From 3107 sp965216225 (GTDB lineage Bacteria > Pseudomonadota > Alphaproteobacteria > Rhodobacterales > Rhodobacteraceae): 40,456 nucleotides of DNA. Within the stretch, counting starts at the first letter, position 1. The number at the start of each line of letters is the position of its first letter. The translations under genes and the position numbers were made by a program. This document shows positions 23,889 through 32,314 of the stretch, in pieces. Location of the stretch: positions 1 through 40,456 of the forward strand of contig CBDCFF010000006.1 in the NCBI GenBank assembly GCA_965216225.1, in the 5' to 3' direction. Under the pieces are notes generated by a model. It did no database searches. It was not told the DNA's origin and saw nothing but the letters and a program-made list of their open reading frames with translations.

Positions 23889-24568
23889 AGCTCCCGGCGG
23901 ACATCAAGGCGTTTTGCAACCGGATCGGGCATGACTTCGCCCGACCGGACTTGCTGATCACGGCGCTTACCCATCCGTCGCTGTCATCGCCCGCGCGCGG
24001 CGACAATCAGCGGCTGGAATTCCTTGGCGACCGGGTGCTGGGCCTGGCCATGGCGGACGCGCTGTTCGCCGCCGACCGGTCCGCCGCCGAAGGTCGGCTG
24101 GCGCCGCGGTTCAATGCGCTCGTGCGCAGGGAAACCTGCGCCGATGTGGCCCGGCAGATTGATCTGGGGGCGGTCATGAAACTGGGCCGGTCGGAAATGA
24201 TGTCGGGCGGGCGGTGGAAAGAGGCGCTTCTGGCCGATGCAATGGAGGCGGTGATCGCCGCTGTCTATCTGGATGCGGGCTTTGACCCCGCGCGCGACAT
24301 GGTGCTGCGCCTGTGGGGGGACTGGATCGGCACGGTCAGGGCCGACGCGCGTGACGCAAAGACCGCGTTGCAGGAATGGGCGCAGGCGCGCGGCCAGACA
24401 CCACCGGAATACGCCGTCATCAGCCGCGATGGCCCGGACCATGCGCCCGAATTCACCATCGGGGTTTCGCTGGCCGGGGGCGAGACGGTGCGCGCGGTTG
24501 CGGGATCGAAACGCCAGGCCGAGCAACTGGCCGCGCAAATGCTGCTGACGCAGTTCGAGGGACGCTAG
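23885..24568 (+). CDS. rnc: Ribonuclease III
   Basis: Double-strand-specific endoribonuclease for rRNA and mRNA processing. It starts with GTG overlapping the lepB stop by 4 bp, which indicates translational coupling. The nuclease signature is NQRLEFLGDRVLGLAMADALF. Glu45 and Asp49 are present, while the first acidic position of the E. coli motif (NERLEFLGD) is Gln42 here. The second metal region is EALLADAMEAVIAAVYLDAGFDPAR. A dsRNA-binding domain covers about residues 158-225 (DAKTALQEWAQARGQTPPEY). 227 residues, normal length. Confidence 0.95.
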   Translation: MKLPADIKAFCNRIGHDFARPDLLITALTHPSLSSPARGDNQRLEFLGDRVLGLAMADALFAADRSAAEGRLAPRFNALVRRETCADVARQIDLGAVMKLGRSEMMSGGRWKEALLADAMEAVIAAVYLDAGFDPARDMVLRLWGDWIGTVRADARDAKTALQEWAQARGQTPPEYAVISRDGPDHAPEFTIGVSLAGGETVRAVAGSKRQAEQLAAQMLLTQFEGR

Positions 24569-24569
24569 G

Positions 24570-25481
24570 ATGCCGAAAACCCGCGCCGGACATGTCGCCC
24601 TGATTGGCGAGCCGAACGCCGGAAAATCCACGCTTCTCAATCGCCTGGTCGGGGCTAGGGTCTCTATCGTCACGCACAAGGTGCAGACCACGCGGGCGCG
24701 CATCCGGGGCATGGCGATGGCCGGCGATGCGCAGATCGTCCTTGTCGATACGCCGGGGCTTTTTCATCCGCGCCGGCGGCTTGACCGGGCCATGGTCGCC
24801 GCCGCCTGGGCGGCGGCAGCCGATGCGGATATTGTCGTCCTGCTGGTCGAGGCCAATCGCGGGCTGACGCAGGGGGTGAGCGCCATCCTCGATGTCCTGC
24901 GAGAGCGCATGTCGCCGAAACGGACGGTGGCGCTGGCGATCAACAAGATCGACCGGGTGAAATCCGGCGACCTGCTGGCCCTGGCCCGGCAGATGAACGA
25001 CGCCTGCCCTTTCGCCCGCACGTTCATGATCTCTGCCGAACGCGGGCACGGGGTGGAGGATCTGCGTGACTGGCTGGCGGGCGAACTGCCCGAAGGCCCC
25101 TGGCTTTACCCCGAAGACCAGATCGCCGATCTGCCCGTGCGCATGATCGCGGCCGAGATCACCCGCGAAAAGCTGACCCTGCGCCTGCATCAGGAGCTGC
25201 CCTATCAGTTGACGGTCGAGACCGGAAGATGGGAGGAACGCAAGGACGGCTCTGCCCGGATTGATCAGATCGTCTATGTGGCGCGCGACGGGCACAAGGG
25301 CATCGTGCTTGGCAAACGCGGCGAGACCGCAAAAGCCGTCGGCAAGGCCGCGCGCGAGGAACTGGAAAAGTTTCTGGGCCGCAAGGTGCATCTGTTCCTG
25401 AAGGTCAAGGTGAGGCCAAACTGGCTGGAAGAGGCGGAGCGCTATTCGGAAATGGGCCTCGACTTTCGCGACGGGAACTGA
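24570..25481 (+). CDS. era: GTPase Era
   Basis: Binds 16S rRNA and assists 30S maturation. The 303-residue protein has the G1 loop GEPNAGKSTLLN, switch/G2 region VQTTRARIRG, G3 DTPG, G4 NKID, and a C-terminal KH domain containing HKGIVLGKRGETAKAVGKAAREELEKFLGRKVHL. One base separates it from rnc. It is in the standard lepB-rnc-era-recO operon, and DUF1491 starts one base after its stop. Confidence 0.96.
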   Translation: MPKTRAGHVALIGEPNAGKSTLLNRLVGARVSIVTHKVQTTRARIRGMAMAGDAQIVLVDTPGLFHPRRRLDRAMVAAAWAAAADADIVVLLVEANRGLTQGVSAILDVLRERMSPKRTVALAINKIDRVKSGDLLALARQMNDACPFARTFMISAERGHGVEDLRDWLAGELPEGPWLYPEDQIADLPVRMIAAEITREKLTLRLHQELPYQLTVETGRWEERKDGSARIDQIVYVARDGHKGIVLGKRGETAKAVGKAAREELEKFLGRKVHLFLKVKVRPNWLEEAERYSEMGLDFRDGN

Positions 25482-25482
25482 T

Positions 25483-25815
25483 GTGCAGGCGCGGCTGACG
25501 GCGGCGTTCTGGGTGCATGCCTATCTGCGGCGGCTGCGATTGGCGGATATTCCGGCCTTCGTCACAAGGCGCGGGGATGCGTCCGCCGGGGCCGTGCTGG
25601 TGAAGCTGAACACGCTGGATGGCCGCGCCAGCGCCTGGCAGCGCAGTTTCGATCCGGTGACGGGCGGCCGTGTGTGGGTGGTTCTGGCAAAGGGCGCTGA
25701 ACCCGACGTGGACGCGGCGGTTGCGAGGCAGGGCGGCTTTGACCCGGACCTTTGGGTGATCGAAGTGGAGGACCGCGCCGGACGGCACCTGCTGGATCAG
25801 GATGGTCTTGCCTGA
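25483..25815 (+). CDS. DUF1491 family protein
   Basis: A 110-residue cytoplasmic protein starting with GTG directly after era. The family pattern is visible: WVHAYLRRLRLADIPAFVTRRGDASAGAVLVKLNTLDG, followed by W.RSFDP-type sequence and DPDLWVIEVEDRAGRHLL at the end. No catalytic motif or function is known to me. Its conserved place between era and recO in Rhodobacteraceae suggests co-expression with RNA processing and repair genes. Confidence 0.88.
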   Translation: MQARLTAAFWVHAYLRRLRLADIPAFVTRRGDASAGAVLVKLNTLDGRASAWQRSFDPVTGGRVWVVLAKGAEPDVDAAVARQGGFDPDLWVIEVEDRAGRHLLDQDGLA

Positions 25816-25884
25816 CGCTGCCCAAATGCGCGCCTGCGGCGCACGCCATTCATCTCGCCCGTCTCTTGCGCGGCGGGCTCGGGC

Positions 25885-25917
25885 TGCCTCCGGCGGGAGT
25901 ATTTTGCAGAGAAGAAG
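25885..25917 (+). repeat. Dispersed intergenic repeat, copy 2 (inverted)
   Basis: TGCCTCCGGCGGGAGTATTT followed by TGCAGAGAAGAAG, nearly the reverse complement of 6078-6112 (one A shorter in the A/T run and one base different). It lies in the 151-bp gap between DUF1491 and recO. Confidence 0.75.
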
Positions 25918-25966
25918 AGAGCGGCTTTGCGCTTGCGGCGGGTTTGCTTTGGCGTAGGATCGGATC

Positions 25967-26692
25967 ATGGAATGGCGCGATGAAGGGGCGGTTCTGGCGG
26001 TCAGGCGTCACGGCGAGAGCTCTGCAATAATCGAGGTTTTCACTGAAGCGCATGGACGCCACGCAGGCGTTGTGCGGGGGGGGGCGTCAAGGCGGTTCGC
26101 CCCGATCCTGCAACCCGGGGCGCAGCTTGATGTGACCTGGCGCGCGCGGCTGGACGATCATCTGGGCGCTTTCACGGTGGAGCCTCTGCGATTCCGGGCC
26201 GGCGGCACGCTTGGGGATCGTCTGGCCCTGGCCGGGCTGAACGCGGTCTGCGCGCTTCTGAAATTCGCATTGCCGGAGCGCGAGGCGCATCCTGCGCTTT
26301 ACCGGCGCAGCATCACGCTTCTGGACCTGCTGGACACGACCGATGCCTGGCCTCTGGCCTATGTGCGCTGGGAACTGGTCTTGCTGGAAGAGCTTGGTTT
26401 CGGCCTTGATCTGGGCAGATGCGCGGTCACGGGCGGCCCCGACGACCTGATCCATGTCTCGCCCCGGACCGGGCGCGCAGTCAGCCGGGCGGGCGCCGGG
26501 GACTGGGCGGACCGGCTGTTGCCGCTGCCCCCCTGCCTGTTGGGCAGGAGTCCGGCGAGCGATCAGGAAATCCTCTCTGGCCTCACCACCACGGGCCATT
26601 TTCTGGAAACCCGGCTGGCGCCTTCGCTGGGCAACATGCCGCTGCCCCCGGCACGCCGGCGTCTGACCGACCGGCTGAGCCGTCAGGGCTGA
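25967..26692 (+). CDS. recO: DNA repair protein RecO
   Basis: RecO loads RecA onto SSB-coated single-stranded DNA with RecR. 241 residues. The N-terminal OB fold has MEWRDEGAVLAVRRHGESSAIIEVFTEAHGRHAGVVRGG. A helical domain follows (PLAYVRWELVLLEELGFGLDLGRCAVTGGPDDLIHVSPRTGRAV). The zinc-ligand cysteines seen in some RecO proteins are reduced to Cys in GRCAVTG, as is common in alphaproteobacteria. It converges with the META-domain gene, overlapping its end by 10 bp. Confidence 0.93.
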   Translation: MEWRDEGAVLAVRRHGESSAIIEVFTEAHGRHAGVVRGGASRRFAPILQPGAQLDVTWRARLDDHLGAFTVEPLRFRAGGTLGDRLALAGLNAVCALLKFALPEREAHPALYRRSITLLDLLDTTDAWPLAYVRWELVLLEELGFGLDLGRCAVTGGPDDLIHVSPRTGRAVSRAGAGDWADRLLPLPPCLLGRSPASDQEILSGLTTTGHFLETRLAPSLGNMPLPPARRRLTDRLSRQG

Positions 26693-27090
26693 ATGCTTCT
26701 GAACTCCATCATGCGCCCGCTGTCATCGCCGAGGATCAGCGTATCGCCGCTTGCCTCTGCCCGTGTCATCCCGGCCAGCGCCTGAAAGTACCGCTGTTCG
26801 TTTTCCAGTTCCGCACAGGCCCGGCGCGTCGCGGCAATGGGGCCGATGCTGATCCATGGGTAAGGGGCGGTTTGTCCGGCGGTGAATGTGTTGCACGGAC
26901 CCGCGCCCGTTACCTGCCCTTTCTTCGCGAAACGCAGGGTGGCCGTTGCGGCAAAAGGCGCGCCATCGACGCTGTGCAGTCGCCAGAGCGCATTTCGGTC
27001 CACGTATGCGGACACGGTTTCATCCCTCAGGCATCCGGCCACGGGGACGACCGACAGCAACAGAAATGTCAGGCAGGACCGGCGGATCAT
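26683..27090 (-). CDS. META-domain lipoprotein
   Basis: From ATG at 27090 the protein has 135 residues: MIRRSCLTFLLLSVVPVAGC, a signal peptide ending in a lipobox (VAGC) with the lipidated Cys at residue 20. The mature part is one META/HslJ-like domain: LWRLHSVDGAPFAATATLRF, GQVTGAGPCNTFTA, then IGPIAATRRACAELENEQRYFQAL. These proteins are membrane-anchored and of poorly defined function (HslJ is linked to stress and novobiocin resistance in E. coli). A start at 27108 would add six residues. The gene lies 64 bp downstream of rimO on the same strand and converges with recO. Confidence 0.85.
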   Translation of the reverse strand: MIRRSCLTFLLLSVVPVAGCLRDETVSAYVDRNALWRLHSVDGAPFAATATLRFAKKGQVTGAGPCNTFTAGQTAPYPWISIGPIAATRRACAELENEQRYFQALAGMTRAEASGDTLILGDDSGRMMEFRSIQP

Positions 27091-27154
27091 TCCAGGCCCG
27101 GGACTCATGGCCGGAACAGGACGGCTGCCGCCGGGAAGAGTTGAGGGGGTTCTG

Positions 27155-28663
27155 TCATGCGCGATGATCCGTTTTCGAGGCTCCCGTGACCGGGTGCATG
27201 GCTCGGTCTTCATATCCTTCAAACCGTTGCGAAACCAGCACGCGATCCCCCGGACCGTTATCCTGACAGAGGCGACCCCACAGATCATACGCGCCCGCCT
27301 CATCGACTTCGACGGTCACGATGTCCCCAGGCCTGAGGGTCGCGAAACCTTCGTCGATGAAAAGGTTGCCGTCGATCTCCGGCGCGTCGGCCATTGTGCG
27401 GCATGTGGCGGCGTCTTCGTCGATTTCATCCACGATGACATCCATCCGTTGACCGACCCTGGCGGCGAGTCGGGCCTCTGAAATGGCCTGCGCCTTTGCC
27501 ATGAAACGCTCCCACCGTTCCTGCTTCAGTTCTTCGGGCACATGACCCGGCAGCGCGTTGGAGCGGGCGCCGGCCACGTTTTCGTATTTGAAGCAGCCGG
27601 CGCGGTCGAGCCGGGCCTCGTCCATCCAGTCGAGGAGCGTCCGGAATTCCTCTTCCGTCTCGCCCGGATAACCGACGATGAAGGTGGAGCGCAGGGCGAT
27701 TCCGGGGCAGATTTCCCGCCACGCGGCAATTTCGTCGAGCGTCCGGGAACCGGCGGCGGGGCGGGCCATGCGTCTGAGCGTGTCCGGGTGGGCGTGCTGA
27801 AACGGGATGTCGAGATAGGGCAGGATCAGCCCGTCGGCCATCAGCGGCACCAGTTCGCGCACATGCGGGTAGGGGTAGACATAGTGAAGCCGCACCCAGA
27901 CTCCGAGACGCCCGAGTTCGCGGGCGAGGTCGGTGATGTGGCTGCGGACTTCGCGCCCTTTCCACGGGTGTGTGTCGTATTTCCGGTCAAGCCCGTAGGC
28001 CGAGGTGTCCTGGCTGATGACGAGAAGCTCCCTCACACCCGCATCGACCAGCTTTTCCGCCTCTCGCAGCACCGCGTGGGCGGGGCGGGACCGGAGCCGC
28101 CCGCGCATGTCGGGGATGATGCAGAAGCGGCATTTGTGGTTACAGCCTTCGGAGATTTTCAGATAGCTGTAGTGGCGCGGGGTCAGGCGGATACCGGTGG
28201 CGGGCAGCAGGTCCACGAACGGGTCCGGGCTGGGCGGCACGGCCCGGTGGACGGCATCGAGCACCTGTTCGTATTGATGCGGGCCGGTGACGGCGAGGAC
28301 CGAAGGGTGGGTTCCGCGGATATACTGCTCTTCCGCGCCAAGGCAGCCGGTGACGATGACCCTTCCGTTTTCCTCAAGCGCCTCGCCGATCGCTTCCAGG
28401 CTTTCGGCCCTGGCGGAGTTGAGAAATCCGCAGGTGTTCACGATCACCGCATCGGCGCCCGCGTAATCGGGGGAAATCGCGTAGCCCTCTGCCCGCAGCC
28501 TTGTCAGGATGCGCTCGCTGTCCACCAGCGCCTTGGGGCAGCCGAGGGAAACCATGCCGATCCTGGGGCGGCCATCGCGGACGGGTTCGCCGATGCGGGC
28601 GGCAGGTGCAATGCCGGGGCGCAGGTCGGGGGGGTTCGTTGTCTTCGCTGTCATGGCGGGCAT
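27155..28663 (-). CDS. rimO: Ribosomal protein S12 methylthiotransferase RimO
   Basis: Radical-SAM enzyme that adds a methylthio group to an Asp of ribosomal protein S12. The UPF0004 domain carries three auxiliary-cluster cysteines (VSLGCPKALVDSERI, VNTCGFL, VTGCLGAEEQ). The radical-SAM motif is CNHKCRFC. A TRAM domain is at the end (GQRMDVIVDEID to EAGAYDLWGRL). Homologues normally stop about there; here 38 extra residues follow (CQDNGPGDRVLVSQ..., ending SKTDHRA) with no domain I recognise. Alternative starts MPAM or MTAK are three codons apart. Confidence 0.95.
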   Translation of the reverse strand: MPAMTAKTTNPPDLRPGIAPAARIGEPVRDGRPRIGMVSLGCPKALVDSERILTRLRAEGYAISPDYAGADAVIVNTCGFLNSARAESLEAIGEALEENGRVIVTGCLGAEEQYIRGTHPSVLAVTGPHQYEQVLDAVHRAVPPSPDPFVDLLPATGIRLTPRHYSYLKISEGCNHKCRFCIIPDMRGRLRSRPAHAVLREAEKLVDAGVRELLVISQDTSAYGLDRKYDTHPWKGREVRSHITDLARELGRLGVWVRLHYVYPYPHVRELVPLMADGLILPYLDIPFQHAHPDTLRRMARPAAGSRTLDEIAAWREICPGIALRSTFIVGYPGETEEEFRTLLDWMDEARLDRAGCFKYENVAGARSNALPGHVPEELKQERWERFMAKAQAISEARLAARVGQRMDVIVDEIDEDAATCRTMADAPEIDGNLFIDEGFATLRPGDIVTVEVDEAGAYDLWGRLCQDNGPGDRVLVSQRFEGYEDRAMHPVTGASKTDHRA

Positions 28664-28907
28664 ATAGGGGATCTGGCGCGGCTTGGGAATGGGCTATGCG
28701 CCTGCGGCGGGATCAACCCGCGTTTCCCCCTCGCGTCCTGCGTCCTGTGCCCTGCGTCCTGCGGCGACTGCCTGATCCGGCACGGGTCCGGCCCCGGCGC
28801 ACGCCGTCTCGCGTATCTGCCGCCTTCATCCGACCACCCGCAGGGACTGAAACGGAACAGACACGAAAAGGAAACCGCACCGCGACCCGGATCAGGGTTC
28901 GGATGCC
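28664..28907. other. Intergenic region between gamma-glutamyltransferase and rimO
   Basis: 244 bp without a credible gene. It contains an imperfect tandem GCGTCCT/GCCCTGCGTCCT run at about 28735-28765. It should hold the rimO promoter; no clear hexamers are seen. Confidence 0.5.
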
Positions 28908-30491
28908 TTAATATCCCAGGGCGCAGCCGTCCTTGCGCGGGTCGGAGGCGCCGCGCAGGGTGCCGGTATCTTCATCCACCAGAACGGATTGCGCGCCGCC
29001 GATGGGTGTCGCGGGGATCGTCACGTCGTGGCCCAGTGCCGCCAACTGAGCCCGCACGCCGCAGGAATAGCCGCGTTCGACCTGAAGCCCGTCGTCATCG
29101 GCAAAGGTGCGCGGCGCGTCGATGGCGCTTTGCGGGTCCATGGCGAAATCGACCAGATTGGTGACAAACCGGGCGTGGCCGGTGGCCTGATAGGCCCCGC
29201 CCATGACGCCAAAGGGCATGATGACGCGCCGGGATTTGCGGATCATCGCGGGAATGATCGTGTGTACGGGGCGCTTGCCCGCGCCTGCCTCGTTCGGATG
29301 GCCGGGGGTCAGATTGAAACCGGCGGCGCGGTTCTGGAACAGTATCCCGAATTTCTCTGATGCCAGACCCGACCCGAAGCTGCTGAAGATCGAACAGATC
29401 ATCGACACCATCATCCGGTCCCGGTCCACCACGGTCAGCAGGACGGTATCCCTGTGGACCTGCCCGGAGAGCCTGGCCGGGGGGGCGGCCATGGCGCGTT
29501 TCGGGTCGATCAGCGCCGCAAGCCGTGCGGCGGTGTCGGCGGACAGCATGTGATCAAGGCGCGTCACATGGCCGGGATCGGCCAGCAGGCGGTCGCGGGC
29601 GTCGCAGGCGAGCCTGCTCGCCTCTGCCTCTACATGGGCGCGTTCAGCGCCCAGAGGGTCCAGCGCGGCAAGATCGAAATGCCCGAGCATGTTCAGAAGC
29701 AGAAGCGCCGTCGCCCCCTGCCCGTTCGGCGGATGCTCGACCACCTCGACATCGGCATGGGCGGTGCTGATCGGATCGGTGTAGTCACAGCGCGTGGCGG
29801 CGAAATCATCCGGCGTGTGACAACCGCCATGGGCGCGCAGTGTCCGTACCATGTCCCCGGCCACCGCGCCTTCGTAAAACCCGGCCCGGCCCGCGTCCGC
29901 GATCCGGCGCAGGACCTCTGCCTGATCGGGGGCGCGAAAGACATGGCCACTGCGCGGCGCGCGCCCCCGGTCCAGATAGCGCGCCCTGGCAGAGCCGGTC
30001 AGCCGGTTCGCCGCGGTCTGCCAGTCGAACGCGGTGCGCGGGGCGACGGGCACGCCGTCCTGTGCATACCGGATCGCCGGGGCGAGTTGCCGGGCAAGCC
30101 CCAGCCTGCCCCAGTCTTCGGACAGGCGGCATATGGCATCGACGGCGCCGGGCACGCTTACCGATGGCGCCCCGGTCGCGGGCATGGTGCGATGCCCCGC
30201 CGCGCGCAGGGTCTCCGGGTTCAGCGCCGCCGGGGCGCGGCCAGAGCCGTTCAGGCCGATGATCCGCCCGGAACCGGCGGGTTTCAGCAGCACAAAGCAA
30301 TCGCCGCCCAGACCGGTCATCTGCGGCTCGCAGATATTCAGCACCATTGCCGCCGCGATGGCGGCGTCCATCGCGTTGCCGCCATCGCGCAGAATGTCGA
30401 TCGCGGTCTGCGCGGCAAAGGGGTGCGAGGTCGCGCACATGCCATTCGCGGCGATGACCTCGGACCGTCCGGGAAGGTGAAAGTCGCGCAT
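28908..30491 (-). CDS. Gamma-glutamyltransferase family protein
   Basis: An N-terminal-nucleophile hydrolase. From ATG at 30491 it is 527 residues: MRDFHLPGRSEVIAANGMCA, then ILRDGGNAMDAAIAAAMVLNICEPQMTGLGGDCF, the most conserved N-terminal block. The autoprocessing site is the Thr in RDTVLLTVVDRDRMMVSMI, followed by the substrate loop FGSGLASEKFGILFQNRAAGF, PGKRP-type KRPVHTIIPAMI and a C-terminal GGAYQATGHARFVTNLVDF. No signal peptide is visible, so this is likely a cytoplasmic or atypical GGT/YwrD-type homologue. The longer upstream open frame (to 30575) has no similarity. A 273-bp gap separates it from the RsbW-like gene and holds nothing I can name. Confidence 0.9.
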   Translation of the reverse strand: MRDFHLPGRSEVIAANGMCATSHPFAAQTAIDILRDGGNAMDAAIAAAMVLNICEPQMTGLGGDCFVLLKPAGSGRIIGLNGSGRAPAALNPETLRAAGHRTMPATGAPSVSVPGAVDAICRLSEDWGRLGLARQLAPAIRYAQDGVPVAPRTAFDWQTAANRLTGSARARYLDRGRAPRSGHVFRAPDQAEVLRRIADAGRAGFYEGAVAGDMVRTLRAHGGCHTPDDFAATRCDYTDPISTAHADVEVVEHPPNGQGATALLLLNMLGHFDLAALDPLGAERAHVEAEASRLACDARDRLLADPGHVTRLDHMLSADTAARLAALIDPKRAMAAPPARLSGQVHRDTVLLTVVDRDRMMVSMICSIFSSFGSGLASEKFGILFQNRAAGFNLTPGHPNEAGAGKRPVHTIIPAMIRKSRRVIMPFGVMGGAYQATGHARFVTNLVDFAMDPQSAIDAPRTFADDDGLQVERGYSCGVRAQLAALGHDVTIPATPIGGAQSVLVDEDTGTLRGASDPRKDGCALGY

Positions 30492-30764
30492 GGGGTGGCT
30501 CCGGATCGCAGCAAAAAGGGTCACGGGCCGCAGGCTGGCGAATTTGTCGGGAGAATGCAAATGCCCCGGCGTCACGATCGGGTGGGGGCTGTGAAACGCG
30601 ACGCCGGGGGAAGCCTTTGAAGCTACGGTTTCTTACTGGCCGGACAATGTGGCGCGGATGAGAATGAAATGTGGCACTTTCCGGGCAAGACGCCCTGACA
30701 AGGCGGAAAACAGCCTGCGAAGGCCCGATTTACGCTGCTGCGGGCGCAAACCCGGCGCGGAACG

Positions 30765-31289
30765 TCACTTTTCGGCAATCCGGTCAAGCCGGTCAAGCCG
30801 GTCAAGCCGGAAGGACAGGTGATTCTGCCCGGCCACCCGCCGATACCTCAGATCCGAGACCAGATCGCGGATCATCGCCCATCCAAATCCGCCTTCGGGC
30901 AGGTCCGTGACCGCGCAATCCGGGTTGAAAGGCCCACCCGGCGGCAGGCGGTTTTCCGGCATCGGCGCGCCGGCGTCGCAAAACACCGCGAAAACCCGCG
31001 CCGGATCGTAAAAGAGGCGCATCGCCAGCCGCCCGGTTTCCCGGCCTTCATAAGCATGTTCGACGATATTGTTCAGAATTTCGGCAACGACGATCTGAAG
31101 CGATGAGCGGTCGGCCCCGGCAACCCCGCCGGCTTTCAGAAACTGCTCCATCCCGTCCAGCGCGTCGCGCACGGAATACGGGGTCGCCTCGCAGGCGAAG
31201 CGAAAGCTGCGCGGCGCCAGCCGGACAGGCGTCACCCGAAGGCGCGCGCCGGGCCGGGCCAACGGCGACGTGTCAGCCGGCATCGACAT
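30765..31289 (-). CDS. RsbW/SpoIIAB-type anti-sigma factor histidine-kinase-like ATPase
   Basis: A 174-residue HATPase_c_2 protein. The N-box is IVVAEILNNIVEHAYEGRE, and the G-box region is GGFGWAMIRDLVSDLRYRRV. In partner-switching systems such a kinase binds a target (often a sigma factor) or phosphorylates its STAS antagonist. Here the STAS gene lies immediately upstream and overlaps it by 17 bp, so the two proteins very likely act as a pair. The C-terminal LDRLDRLDR comes from three copies of a 9-bp tandem repeat (30780-30806). No sigma factor gene is nearby. Confidence 0.88.
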   Translation of the reverse strand: MSMPADTSPLARPGARLRVTPVRLAPRSFRFACEATPYSVRDALDGMEQFLKAGGVAGADRSSLQIVVAEILNNIVEHAYEGRETGRLAMRLFYDPARVFAVFCDAGAPMPENRLPPGGPFNPDCAVTDLPEGGFGWAMIRDLVSDLRYRRVAGQNHLSFRLDRLDRLDRIAEK

Positions 31290-31614
31290 GTCCGGTCGCC
31301 GCCGCGACGGAGTCGTGAATGGTAAACACCGAATCCATGCGCGTCAGGCGAAAGACCCGCTGCACACTGCCGGTCAACCCGGCCAGTTCTATCCTGCGGC
31401 CCGCGCCCAACTGCTTCATCGCGGCGACCACGGCGCCCAGACCGCTGCTGTCCATGAACTCCGTCCATGACAGATCGAGGATCACCCGATCAGGCGCGGC
31501 CTGGGTCAATTCCCGCATTTTGTCCTTGAACCGAACGGCAATCGCCGCGTCCAGCCGTTTCTCTTCCAGACAGACGATCACCATATCGCCTGTGGCGCGC
31601 GAACTCATTTTCAT
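31273..31614 (-). CDS. STAS-domain anti-sigma factor antagonist (RsbV/SpoIIAA type)
   Basis: From ATG at 31614 (MKMSSRATGDMVIVCLEEKR) the protein is 113 residues. The phosphorylatable serine region is LDLSWTEFMDSSGLGAVVAAM, matching the DSSGLG signature of RsbV/SpoIIAA. It is expected to be phosphorylated by, and to sequester, the RsbW-like ATPase encoded next. The upstream ATG at 31659 adds residues without similarity. A second ATG at 31608 is also possible. It is divergent from the dead cupin regulator region. Confidence 0.9.
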   Translation of the reverse strand: MKMSSRATGDMVIVCLEEKRLDAAIAVRFKDKMRELTQAAPDRVILDLSWTEFMDSSGLGAVVAAMKQLGAGRRIELAGLTGSVQRVFRLTRMDSVFTIHDSVAAATGHVDAG

Positions 31615-31727
31615 GGCGGACTCCGTCCAGGGATTTTGCCGGTGGACCCTAGATGGCAATCCTTACCATTCAGTATCCGTAACCGGGGCAGGGGCGGGGG
31701 CGCGGACAGGGGCGTGAAAAAACATTT

Positions 31728-31777
31728 GATAATTTCACCGATTCGAAACACCGTGAAATTTACGGGGATAATTTCAC
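31728..31777. promoter_or_regulatory. Operator-like inverted and direct repeats upstream of the cupin-regulator remnant
   Basis: GATAATTTCAC occurs at 31728-31738 and again at 31767-31777. Between them GTGAAATT (31753-31760) forms a perfect 8-bp inverted repeat with AATTTCAC of either copy. This AT-rich island stands out from its GC-rich surroundings. It fits an autoregulatory site of the XRE/cupin regulator whose remnant follows. Confidence 0.5.
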
Positions 31778-31790
31778 GAACGGAGCCCTC

Positions 31791-32152
31791 ATGCTGCACG
31801 GCAATCCGCAACAGGCCCGGACCCTGGGCGCCGACCGAAGAGAAAGGATATGTCGTTCGGGCGGGTGCGCGGCGGCCGATGGGGGCAGGCGAAGAGGGGT
31901 TGGTTGAGGAATTGCTGTCCCCGGACCTTACAGACGATTTTGAAATGGTGCATTCGACTTTTGCCCCCCGGTCACGGATGCAGACCCCCGCCAATCGCCC
32001 CACGCAAGAGGTCGGCCATGTGGTGTCGGGCAAGCTCGATCTGACCATCGGCGGGCGACGGTTTTCGCATCAGGGGCGAACCCTGCGTCCGGGCCAACCC
32101 CCATGACGAGCCGGTCATCGCGATACGGGTGATCGCCCCGCCGGTTTACTGA
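31791..32152 (+). pseudogene. XRE-family regulator with cupin domain, C-terminal remnant
   Basis: The middle frame reads KGYVVRAGARRPMGAGEEGL, ELLSPDLTDDFEMVHSTFAP and QEVGHVVSGKLDLTIGGRRF, a typical C-terminal cupin sensor of XRE regulators of small-molecule catabolism. It then breaks. The family's final stretch (RIRGEPCVRANPHDEPVIAI, RVIAPPVY, stop at 32152) follows in another frame after a short deletion. Upstream of the cupin the HTH domain is missing. An ATG at 31791 with GGAG 7 bp upstream survives in a third frame. The regulator is therefore dead. Its position suggests that it once controlled the dehydrogenase genes downstream. Confidence 0.75.
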
Positions 32153-32173
32153 CCCCGGCCACGGAGGAGAGAG

Positions 32174-32293
32174 ATGCGTAAAGGATCGTGCGAATGCGGC
32201 GCCGTCACCCGTCAGGGGCGCGGATGTGGTCCTTGCCATGGCCAGCGGCATGAAGGGCGGCATGAAGGGCGGCGGGCGCTGAACCGGCGCTGA
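32174..32293 (+). pseudogene. Remnant of a GFA-family (glutathione-dependent formaldehyde-activating) protein
   Basis: A 39-codon frame with a strong GGAGGAGAGAG start region. It opens MRKGSCECGAVT, the zinc-site beginning of GFA-family proteins (GSCxCGAV), then collapses into arginine/glycine-rich sequence with a 12-bp direct repeat (GGCATGAAGGGC twice). Formaldehyde is released by N-demethylation of dimethylglycine and sarcosine, so the context is meaningful, but only the first dozen residues support the call. Confidence 0.5.
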
Positions 32294-32314
32294 ATCAGGG
32301 AGAGAAAGCGAATC

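Noticed and set aside
27542..29164. 540-codon plus-strand frame
   Set aside because: Antisense to rimO and the end of the gamma-glutamyltransferase gene; no recognisable domain.
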